From the NCBI GenBank assembly GCA_034096865.1, contig JAWQFJ010017379.1, positions 1 to 55,000 on the forward strand: DNA of 55,000 bases, read 5' to 3'. This DNA is from Theodoxus fluviatilis. Taxonomy: Eukaryota; Mollusca; Gastropoda; Cycloneritida; Neritidae. Every line of letters begins with the position of its first letter. The first letter of the stretch is position 1. This document shows positions 21,985 through 31,796 of this stretch, one piece after another. A model generated the notes under the pieces. The model saw only the letters and a list, made by a program, of their open reading frames with translations, did no database searches and was not told where the DNA came from. Made by a program: the position numbers and the translations under genes.

Positions 21985-22970
21985 CTTTCATAGAATTCAA
22001 AAATGAAATCGAAAGCATAAATAGGTCTGTGCTGTGGAATTGCTGTGTAAGATTAAAGTGAGACAAAATGCTGCCTTACTTTGGAGGCAATATACAAAAT
22101 GCTGCGTTACGTTGGAGGCAATGTACAAAATGCTGCGTTACGTTGGAGGCAATGTACAAAATGCTGCGTTACGTTGGAGGCAATGTACAAAATGCTGCGT
22201 TACGTTGGAGGCAATGTACAAAATGCTGCGTTACGTTGGAGGCAATGTACAAAATGCTGCGTTACGTTGGAGGCAATGTACAAAATGCTGCGTTACGTTG
22301 GAGGCAATGTACAAGTCAGTCAAGGCCTTTGTGAGAGCAGACGGGAAGTCAGCATTCGCCAACAAGGCCCGAAGCAAAGCAGAAGTTCCAGCGCGATATA
22401 ATTTTATTTCTTTTATTAATGAACTGGGTATAGAGATCATTCGGAATGATAGATAGGCATGGAGTACAAAAGATATTCAATGAAGAAGAGACTTTGGTAT
22501 TGCTGTTTGCAGATGACCTTGTGCTCCTTTCAAGCACACAAAGAGAATGAAAATATGGTTTAAAACTTTAGTGAATCTGATGACTTGAATTTTATTGTAG
22601 ATTTAGAAAAAGAAGGTGTTATTAGTGCAGAAAGGCACTAAAAATGATGGGAAAATTGGACACGTGATGGTACATCATTCAAATCACGAGTTTTTTTAAT
22701 AAGTAATTTGGATATGTATTCAAATTATGGGTTAGTCTAAAAGCTGCTCTAAAAGATATGACTCCAAACGCAAACTATAATTATGCATAACTCATGGTAT
22801 GCATAGGTTGTGCAAAGATAGATTTTCACAAATGTGTATGCACAGATTCAAATCCTTTTTATTCAAGCGAAGAATGGGGACTTAAACATGTGAAGTGACT
22901 GAGAGAATTCAGTCAATTGCTCTCAAACGCTGTCCCCAAGTAAGATTGGATTTAGTACGCTTTAGTTTCA
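21985..22970 (+). mobile_element. Decayed LINE reverse transcriptase with internal minisatellite (remnant 3)
   Basis: In order on plus: SINRSVLWNCC (about 22013), the 31-bp array (22081-22313), LEAMYKSVKAFVRADGK, FISFINELGIEIIRN (about 22405-22450), ETLVLLFADDLVLLSST (about 22488-22540, with the catalytic FADD), FIVDLEKEGVISAERH, then FGYVFKLWVSLKAALKDMT and GCAKIDFHK (to about 22835) and VTERIQSIALKRC (about 22898). These are consecutive blocks of a mollusc LINE ORF2, seemingly the family of remnant 1. Several stops and frameshifts are present. Confidence 0.75.
22081..22313. repeat. 31-bp minisatellite inside LINE RT (about 8 copies)
   Basis: The units begin at 22081, 22112, 22143, 22174, 22205, 22236, 22267 and 22298, with core GTTGGAGGCAATGTACAAAA. 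Apart from the first, copies are identical. The last unit runs straight into the LINE coding text (LEAMYK-SVKAFV), so the unit derives from the LEAMYK part of the RT gene. Because 31 is one more than a multiple of three, all three frames stay open. Confidence 0.93.
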
Positions 22971-23211
22971 TTAATTGAGTAAATGACTTAGAGACGACGT
23001 GATTGATTGGTTTAATGTATTGTGTCCATTTGCTTCTCTTGTCATACACATTACTTGACTGGTTAGAATGAAGATAGGCGTGAGAGAGTTCAAGCCGCCC
23101 ATCATGATGGCTAGAGGTGTCTTTTGTGCCTCTTGACCCCAACCACCCACACACGCGTGCACTCAAGCCATCCAGACACAACATGTGTGTTGGTCGACTA
23201 CTAGACTAGGA
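22971..23211. other. Spacer between LINE remnant 3 and interspersed element copy 4
   Basis: No gene was recognised in about 240 bases. A short minus-strand frame overlaps the LINE end. Confidence 0.45.
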
Positions 23212-24045
23212 ACAAGAAGGGCAGCCCATACGACTCACATGCTTGACCTTGACCTTTATATGACCTTGACCTTTAGGTGACCTTCAAGGTCAAGGTCAAA
23301 CAAATAAACCTACCAATGACATCATACACTAAGAAATGCTTTACACATTTTTCTACCAAAATACATGTGACCTTGACCCAAGGTCAAGGTCATCAAGGTC
23401 ATTCAACACAAAGCTGTTAATTCAAGACATTGGAAGCACAATGGGGCTTATTGGCACTTTCTACCATGAGATATGGTCACTTTTAGTGGTTCACTACCCA
23501 ATTTTGGTCACATTTCATAAGGGTCAAAGTGACCTTGACCTTGATGATATGTGACCAAATGTGTCTCATGATAAATGTATAGCATGTGCCCTACATAATT
23601 ATTAAGTTTGAAACAGTTATCTTTCATAGTTCAGGGACAAGGTCACTTCAAAACATGTATACAATCCAACTTTGAAGAGCTCCTGTGACCTTGACCTTGA
23701 AGCAAGGTCAACCAAACTGGTATCCAAAGATAGGGCTTACTTTGCCCTATATACCATATATAGGTCAGATATCCAATCTCAAAAACTTCAGAGAAAATTG
23801 AGAAAATGTGAAAAATGACTGTTTTTTAGACAACATTTACGGCCCCTGCGACCTTGACCTTGAAGCAAGAACAAGTCACTATGTATGCTTTTTGAGGCCT
23901 TATCATCATACACCATCATGCCACATTTGGTATTGATAGACTAATAGTCTCCGAAAAAAATCCAACGTTAAAGTTTTCGGACGCCCGGACGGACGAAACG
24001 GGTGAGTACATAGACTGACGTTTGCTTCGCATGTGAGTCAAAAAC
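23212..24045. mobile_element. AGGTCA-rich interspersed element, copy 4
   Basis: Starts AACAAGAAGGGCAGCCCATAC and ends TTTGCTTCGCATGTGAGTC. It is collinear with copy 2 over about 834 bp with scattered substitutions, and again dense in TGACCTTGACC. It lacks part of the CGGACG repeats near the right end. Confidence 0.85.
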
Positions 24046-25197
24046 TTCGGAAAATCCAACACCCCCAGGCATTTGTGATGAATTAGTGGCACCCAGGTGA
24101 TTCTTATGGATTTCAGTATGCTGAATCCATTTCTGGTGGATGCCAAAGCCAAAAGTGCCTATTTTCGTAACTATTCAACGGCTTCCAAGATGGCCGCCAG
24201 GACATCAAAAAGACTGTAAATTCTCAAACAAATGCTTATATCTTCCTTATTTTCAGAGTTATTCTAATACATTTTGGCATGTTGGTAGACAACTGATAGA
24301 CAAGTGTTCTCTTGTCATGGTTAATGACCTTGACCTTTTTGTGAATGTCACACGAGACGGACAAAGTTGAGTAGCATCATTTTTTTAATTTGTGTATTTC
24401 AAGTTGGCTTTGGCTCTGATATAGGCCAAACTAAATGCTGAAACTTGTTGACACTATCAAATAAGTGCTTGACATTATTAATATGTATACATTGAGCAAC
24501 CTTCTGAAAAGGTCAAGGTCATTTTGACCTCATAGTTCCAATGTAAGCATAAGAGGATCCGCTCAAGATTTGTAGTGGCCCATATGTTGCTAACACTGGA
24601 TATCTGAAGCTCTTAATAACTTTCAGCAGAGTTTCAGATCTTCGTTGTACATTTTCCAAGATCAAAGATGAAGGTCAAAGATCAAGGTCTCGATCTTTAT
24701 TTTGATGATTTATACCACACAAAAATGTTATAATCTGTAGATTACATCATTCAGAATTCAGTAAAAGGAAATGCAGTCATGCAGCTTTACCCTTTAAGAC
24801 CTGTGGGGTACCAGTATTTTGCACAGTTCAAGGTCACAATGACGTCTTGTGTTGCCTTACGGTACATGTAAAATTGCTTTTCTCTCGCTTTTAAGAGCTA
24901 ATTTGTACTTCTAAATGTTAACCTATTGGCACTAAAATACCTTTGTATGGCAGTATAAAATATTGTTTGTAAATTTTAAGACATTGGTATTCATATCTTG
25001 TATAGATCAATGTCAAGGTCACTCGAAACATTACGTTTCGTTTAAATTACCACTTTTCAGAACCCCCAAAGTGACCTTGATCTTCAGCATTTCCAACCTA
25101 AGTCATACGTTTGTAGAATAGGATGATATAGTGAACATGTCTAGGTACTTTCATATTTCTGTGAATAGGTCAAGGTCGGGGTGACTACAAATATCAC
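24046..25197. repeat. Second AGGTCA-containing repeat-like stretch
   Basis: Continues from copy 4 without its termini. Isolated AGGTCAAGGTCA/TGACCTTGACC blocks occur near 24325, 24510, 25010 and 25070, and a CCAAGATGGCCGCC block (YY1-like) at 24185-24198. No coding signal was found. It may be a diverged relative of the interspersed element or a different repeat that shares the motif. Confidence 0.4.
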
Positions 25198-25200
25198 CTC

Positions 25201-25322
25201 CCACACACTCACACACTCTCTCTCTCTCACACACTCACACACTCTCTCTCACACACTTACACTCTCTCACACACTCACACACTCTCTCTCTCACACACTC
25301 ACACACTCTCTCTCACACACAA
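25201..25322. repeat. CACACTCACACACTCTCTC repeat
   Basis: Imperfect tandem of CACACTCACACACTC followed by CT runs, with a unit of about 30 bp that varies in length. Confidence 0.9.
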
Positions 25323-25470
25323 GCAAGTGAAGACGGGGAGGCGACCTCCTTCATTCTAACGCCATCCTACATCGTCTACTTAGAACTCGTCGCAGGAACT
25401 CTATCATTGCCTGCCGACCATCTCAACACTTCTTCGTCCTCTCCATCGTCGTGTAAAGAACGAACTCACT

Positions 25471-25665
25471 CCTATCCCCATCAGAGACTGTTTCATCTTG
25501 TCTCCCAGGAGGTGGGAAAATTCACCGCCATTGGTCCTATCCCCATCAGAGACTGTTTCATCTTGTCTCCCAGGAGGTGGGAAAATTCACCGCCATTGGT
25601 CCTATCCCCATCAGAGACTGTTTCATCTTGTCTCCCAGGAGGTGGGAAAATTCACCGCCATTGGA
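25471..25665. repeat. Three exact 65-bp tandem repeats
   Basis: Units begin CCTATCCCCATCAGAGACTG at 25471, 25536 and 25601, and no differences were seen among the three copies. The period is not a multiple of three, so the frames shift from copy to copy. Sequence identity implies recent duplication. The unit has no match to the other repeats in the window. Confidence 0.95.
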
Positions 25666-26129
25666 TTACGCACTGAGAGGACGCTCGTCCCATGTGTCTG
25701 TGCATTTTGTGATTTTTCCCAACGGAATTCTTGGATTCAGGACTACATATCGAGCTGGTATGGGTTTTTAATTCATTTATTCTTACCCGTTTTTTAATAC
25801 TTGACTCATGATTTAACTTGGTTTGCGTTTTTGTTTGGAATTGTAATATAGTGGGTTGGTGAGTGAAAGCTACGTTGTTTTTCCCACCGTTGTGAGTCAC
25901 TTTTCGTTCACATAGAAATTGTCAATGTTAATTAATTAAAAATTACTCCTAATTCTTTGCCCACTCCTTGGTGTTCCAGTTTTGTGTGAACCATCGCATG
26001 GAGACATGGAGAGAATTATGAAATGCAACGCATGGCGTGTGTAATCCCCTAGACATAGAAAATTGGTCTGTGGAAATCACGAGCCGAAGGTGCGGATATT
26101 TATTTCAGCCCCTCAGTATGCGCCCCCGT
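25666..26129. other. Intronic spacer without recognised features
   Basis: No exon or repeat was recognised between the 65-bp repeats and the CAGA arrays. Confidence 0.5.
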
Positions 26130-26924
26130 GACACACAGACAGACACACAGACAGACACACAGACAGACACGCAGACAGACACACAGACAGACACACAGAC
26201 AGACACACAGACAGACACACAAACAGACACACAGACAGACACACAGACAGACACACAGACAGACATGCACACAGACAGACATAATGACGGAAACAGAGAC
26301 ATATAGAGACGGAGACAGAGATACAGAGATAGAGACAGAAAGACAGAGACAGAGAGACACAATGACAGCAACAAAGATAGACAGACAGAGGTACACAGAC
26401 AGAGACAGACAGGCAGATGTACAGAGATAGAGACAGACATACGGATATACAGAGATAGACAACAAACATACAGAGAGATAGAGACAGACATACAGATATA
26501 CAGATATAAAGACATGCATACACATATACATAGATTGAGATAGACAGAGACAGACAGATATATATACAGAGATAGAGACCTATAGATATACAGACATAGA
26601 GACAGACATATAGACATACAGAGATAGAGACAAACATACAGATATACAGAGATAGAGACAGACAAACAGATACAGAGACAGACAGATAAACAGAGATAGA
26701 CAAACATATAGATATACAGAGATAGCGACAGACAAACAGATATACAGAGTTAGAGACAGACAGATATACAGAGATAGAGACAGACAGACAGATATACAGA
26801 TATAGAGACAGACAGAGATATAGAATGACATACAGATATATACTGAGATAGAAACAGACATATATACAGAGATAGAGACAGATAGACATATACAGAGATA
26901 GAGACAGACTGACAGAGAGAGGGG
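26130..26924. repeat. CACACAGACAGA array grading into GACAGA/GATA minisatellite
   Basis: At 26130-26273 a 12-bp unit (CACACAGACAGA) repeats with few errors. At 26283-26924 a looser repeat of about 28 bp (ACAGAGATAGAGACAGACAT then ACAGATAT) continues to within 15 bp of the donor of exon 26939-27255. In the sense orientation of the gene the intron thus opens with a TCTG/TATC-rich tract. Confidence 0.92.
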
Positions 26925-26938
26925 CTTGCGAACCTTAC

Positions 26939-27255
26939 CGCTCACTCGAGTCCGTGCGCAGAATCTTGGGAGTTGGATCATTAAAAATTCTTTCAGAAGG
27001 CGAGGTTTCAATCTCTTTCCCGTATACTACTGATAAATGACGTTTGAGTTCGTCCTGAGTCCTTGATTGCCTGGTGAAATTTCTTTTCTCAAAGGTGGGC
27101 AGGACAACAGAGCTGGTTGTGGATGTGCTAGCAAGGGTGAGCTGTTCATCGCACAAGCGGGAGGCAGGCAAGGACTGTTGCATCAAGTGGCGCGCTGAGG
27201 ATACCCTGGATGCGGCAGCAGACGGCGACCGAGAGGCGTCAGCCGATGAATTCAC
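26939..27255 (-). CDS. WDR49-like: Ser/Thr-rich exon of WDR49-like gene
   Basis: A 317-nt exon with acceptor TATTTTCGCCCTACAG before GTGAATTC and donor TCGAGTGAGCG followed by GTAAGG. It enters in phase 0 and leaves in phase 2, joining exon 20887-20995 (CG+G). The protein is low-complexity at first (VNSSADASRSPSAAASRVSS), then DEQLTLASTSTTSSVVLPTF, then a more ordered EKRNFTRQSRTQDELKRHLS and IFNDPTPKILRTDSSER. No named domain was recognised. It is probably a disordered N-terminal linker ahead of the EF-hands. A longer open frame extends upstream into the 15-bp array, but that is intron. Confidence 0.65.
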
Positions 27256-27284
27256 CTGTAGGGCGAAAATACGTGCATCACCTC

Positions 27285-27460
27285 TGCCACCACCACTGCT
27301 ACCACCTACCGTCCCTCCTCCATTAGCTCCACCATCAGCAAAACCACCACTGCTGCTCCCGCTACTATTACCACTGGGACAGCCATTTCTTATACTATAC
27401 AACAACAACGAAACAACGAAAAGAACAGCTACTGCTGCTCTGCTGCTGCTACTACTATTT

Positions 27461-27513
<53 letters not shown>

Positions 27514-28715
27514 GCTGATGCTGCTGCTGCTGCTGCTCCCGCTACTACCGTTACAGACACCACTGCCATCGCCACCACCACCACCACCACCACCACCACA
27601 CCCACCGTTAAAACCATCGTTACCATCACCACCACAACTATTACCACCACCACCATTACCACCACCGTTGCCACCACAATCGTTACCAGCACCACCACCG
27701 TTTACACTACCATCGTCACCACCGACTTCGTTACCATTAACACCATTACAATTTACTGCCGTTCCCACCACCACCGTTCCCACAACTACCATTGTTACCA
27801 TTAACAACGTTCCCACCACCACCGTTCCCACAACTACCATTGTTACCATTAACAACGTTCCCACCACCACCGTTGCAATCGCCATTGCTACCGCGACCAT
27901 CATTACCGCATCTGCCACCATCGTTACCAACACCATCGTTACCGCCCACATCGTTACCAACACCATCGCTACCGCCAACATTGTTACCAACACCATCGCT
28001 ACCGCCAACATTGTTACCAACACCATCGTTACCAACACCATCGCTACCGCCAACATTGTTACCAACACCATCGCTACCGCCAACATTGTTACCAACACCA
28101 TCGTTACCAACACCATCGCTACCGCCAACATTGTTACCAACACCATCGCTACCGCCAACATCGTTACCGCCATCACCACCATCGTTACCAACACAATCGT
28201 TACTGCCGCCACCGTTACTGCCATTACGGTGATTACCACCATCACTACCGCCACCATCGCTACCGCCACCATCGCTACCGCCACCATCGCTACCGCCACC
28301 ATCGTTACCACCACCATCGCTACCGCCACCATCGCTACCGCCACCATCGCTACCGCCACCATCGCTACCGCCACCATCGCTACCGCCACCATCGCTACCG
28401 CCACCATCGCTACCGCCACCATCGTTACCACCACCATCGCTACAGCCACCATCGTTACTGCCAGCACCACCATCGTTACTGCCGCCACCGCTACCGCCAC
28501 CATCGTTACCATCACCATCGCTACAGCCACCATCGTTACTGCCAGCACCACCATCGTTAATGCCGCCACCGTTACTGCCACCACGACCATCGTTACCGCC
28601 AGTACTACCATTGTTACCACCACCACCGTTACTGCCATCAACACCATCATTACCGCCACCATCGCTAACGCCGCCATCGTTACCGCCAGCACCACCATCA
28701 TTACCACCTCCATCA
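27285..28715. repeat. 15-bp satellite, segment A, with trinucleotide tracts at its edge
   Basis: Begins as irregular CCACCACTGCTACC text, with CTA/CTG trinucleotides at 27430-27540 and CAC at 27571-27600. It becomes regular from about 27880 (ACCATCGCTACCGCC, and CGTTACCAACACCATCGCTA dimers at 27960-28150). The right edge is the 3' tail of a LINE insertion. Confidence 0.93.
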
Positions 28716-29195
28716 GAACAGAACAGAACAGAACGGTTTACTTGTGAAAGGCCATTTGGCCTATTACAAAGGAGGGGATTCATACATATACAAGACAAAC
28801 TAATATAAATTAATTCATGGACACAGTGGGTGAGCATTAGTGTCAAGGTCAGACTTGTTTCTTCTCCGTTTCAGGGCTTTGTAAATAAACCAAGCAAGCG
28901 AATGACTTTTGGTGCCTGTGTACATCATGACTTGTTGAAATTTCATTCTGTACATTTCTTGGGGGCAGTTAAGAAAATATGGCCTGAAATAATCATATTC
29001 ATGACATGCAAACAAAAGATGCTCCTCGTTCTCCATTTGTCCACAGAACTGGCAAGATAATATATTGTTATAAGCGTTTGCGGTGTATCTCTTTGCATGG
29101 CAGTTTATTTCACTAACGCTCATTCTAAATCTGGTATAGGATGCTCTAGCAGGCATAGGCAGACTTTGTAGATAAGATTCCATATCATGGTTTAC
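28716..29195 (-). mobile_element. 5'-truncated LINE tail inserted into the 15-bp satellite (remnant 4)
   Basis: On minus, from about 29190: YLQSLPMPARASYTRFRMSV, CHAKRYTANAYNNI, a zinc-knuckle-like CQFCGQMENEEHLLFAC, YDYFRPYFLNC, then LAWFIYKALKRRRNKSDLD and a stop near 28815. This is the same C-terminal block order as remnant 1. The 3' UTR ends in a TTCTG microsatellite (about four units). Both flanks are satellite, with ACCTCCATC at each side as a possible 9-bp target-site duplication. Confidence 0.8.
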
Positions 29196-30672
29196 AACCT
29201 CCATCGCTACCACCACCATCGCTACCGCTACCATCGTTACCGCCACCATCACTACCGCCACCATCGTTACCGCCATCATCGCTACCAATACCATCGCTAC
29301 CACTACCATCGCTAAGGCCACCATCGTTACCGCCATCATCGCTACGACCACCATCGTAAAGGCACCATCGCTACCGCCACCATCGCTACCGCCACCATCG
29401 CTAACACCACATTCGTTACAGCCAGCACCATCATCGCTACCATTACAATCGCTACCACCGTCCCTACCACCACCATCACTACCGCCACCATCGTTACCGC
29501 CATCATCGCTACCAATACCATCGCTACCACCATCGTAACCGCCACCATCGCTACCGCCACCCACGCTACCGCCACCATCGCTACCGCCACCATCGCTACC
29601 GCCACCATCGCTACCGCCACCATCGTTACAGCCAGCACCACCATCGCTACCACCACCATAACTACCGCCACCATCGTTACCACCACCATCGTTACCACAT
29701 ACATCACAACCGCCACCATCGCTACCACCACCATCGCTACCGCCGCAACCGATACTGCCACCACCACCACCGCTACCGCCGCCACCGTTACTGCCACCAC
29801 CTACATCGCTACTGCCGCCCCCGTTACTGCCACCACCTACATCGCTACTGCCGCCCCCGTTACTGCCACCACCTACATCGCTACTGCCGCCACCGTTACT
29901 GGCACCACCATCATCGCTACCGCCGCCACCGTTACTGCCACCACCTACATCGCTACTGCCGCCACCGTTACTGGCACCACCATCATCGTTACTACCGCCA
30001 CCGTTACTGCCACCGCCAATATTGCTACCACCACCATCGCTACCGCCGCAACCGTTACTGCCACCACTAACATCGCTACCGTCGACACCGTTACTGCCAC
30101 CACTACCATCGCTACCGCCGCCACCGTTACTGCCACCACCACCATCGCTACCGCCACCATCGCTACCGCCGCCACCGTTACTGCCACCACCACCATCGCT
30201 ACAGCCACCATGGCTACCGCCGCAATCGTTACTGCCGTCACCATTACAGCCACCGCCGCCATCGTGTTACCGCCGCCATCGTTACCGCTACCATCGCTAC
30301 CGCCGCCATCGTGACTCCACCATCGTGACTGCCGCCATCGTTACTGCCGCCATCGTTGCTGCCACCTAAGCTACCGCCAACCTCGCTACCGCCGCCACCG
30401 TTACTGCCACCATCGCTACCGCCATCGTTACTGCCATCATCGTTACTGCCGCCATCTTACCGCCGCCATCATTACTGCCGCCATCGTGACTGCCACCATC
30501 GTTACCGCTACCATCGTTACCGCTACCATCGCTACCGCCGCCATCGTTACTGCCACCATCGTTACTGCCACCATCGTTACTGCCGCTACCATCGCTACCG
30601 CCACCATCGTTACTCCACCATCGTGACTGCCGCCATCGTTACTCCACCATCGTGACTGCCGCCATCGTTACT
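29196..30672. repeat. 15-bp satellite, segment B
   Basis: Same 15-bp family (CCATCGCTACCGCCA). At 29780-29960 there is a 36-bp higher-order unit (CCGTTACTGCCACCACCTAC then ATCGCTACTGCC). At about 30130-30330 sits a landmark module (GTCACCATTACAGCCACCGC then CGCCATCGTG) that recurs near 37250 inverted and near 38060 direct. It ends in an 18-G run. Confidence 0.93.
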
Positions 30673-31796
30673 GGGGGGGGGGGGGGGGGGTGGATGATTG
30701 GCACAACATTTCGCCGCTGCGGGCGTGTGTGTGATTCTTGCTGAGCGGTGTCTCAGGGGGCCGTTTGCGCCCGGGGGACAAGACCTGGTTTTTGGTTTGC
30801 CGGCCTCCTTACTGGTGTTGTAAGGAGGGGAATGTTTTTTTTCTTGGTGTCTCGTCGTCGGGCCTTTAACGGTGACATTGTGATGGTTCACAGGCTGATC
30901 TTCTTTGTAATTTAATCTCATGTTAGTCTTGCTGTGTCTGCGGGGGTCTGACGTCTGCTAACAAAGTCAGCGTCACTGACAGCGCCAAGCTTCCAGAAAG
31001 GCAAGTCCCTCATTCTTTTTCTTGTGTGCGCCTTTAGTATGGGTGCAGGGCCGTCACGGCCGACGGATTTGAACGTTGTGGACTCGTGTTGACGTTCATG
31101 AGGGGGTGACTTGCACTTTGAAGTGGTTTTGGAACATTGTAGGAATAATTGTAGTAATTAGAGGTTTTGGTTGTTTGTTCCTTGACAAGAAATGTTGTAA
31201 ACTTACTGCTGGAAAGTTCTAGCAGATTGCAATTGGTGTGGTGGTGGAGGTGATAACCATTGTTCATTTGAATTGGAAGTATTGTTTGGCAATAATTGTT
31301 GTGAATTTTGTTGCTGGAACATTTTAGCAGATTGCAATTGGTGTGTTGGAGTTGATAACCATTGTTCATTTGAATTGGAAGTATTGTTTGTTCTTTGGCA
31401 ATAATTGTTGTGAATTTTGTTGCTGGAAAATTTTAGCAGATTGCAATTGGTGTGTTGGAGTGATAATCATTGATGATTTGAGTTGAAAGTATTGCTTGTG
31501 CTTTGGGGAGCTTTTGTTGTGGGTTTGTGCTTGTTGTTTATTCTGTGGAGAGATTTTGTTGTAGATTTGTGCTGGAGTGTTCTGGCATAATGGTAGTTGT
31601 GGAGTGAGGTGTGAAATTATATTTGCATTGACTGGTTCTTTCTTGTATTATGTTATTAAATTGTTATATTTGATTTATGTCTGGTGTGGCGTTGTTTTGA
31701 ATAGTGTTAGTGTTAGGTTGTTGGACAATCAGGCGATTTCCCCTTAAAACATAAATATCTGCACGGGACTGCTTTTACATCAGTAGTCAACCACCC
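30673..31796. other. Non-satellite island in the 15-bp array
   Basis: Begins with 18 G (30673-30690), then about 500 bp of mixed sequence including GGGCCGTTTGCGCCCGGGGG. At 31209-31510 there are about three copies of a 105-109 bp tandem unit (AGCAGATTGCAATTGGTGTG at 31221, 31326 and 31435), with a divergent fourth near 31545. The satellite resumes at about 31797. It could be an inserted element of unknown type. No credible coding frame was found. Confidence 0.55.

Noticed and set aside
26935..28713. A 592-codon minus-strand frame joining the Ser-rich exon to the satellite
   Set aside because: Only the last 105 codons look like protein. A good acceptor (CCCTACAG before GTGAATTC) lies at the change in composition, so the upstream part is intron.
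30610..30921. A minus-strand 103-codon frame with a Pro run at the island edge
   Set aside because: The Pro run is the translated G tract and the end is satellite. The middle has no recognised domain.
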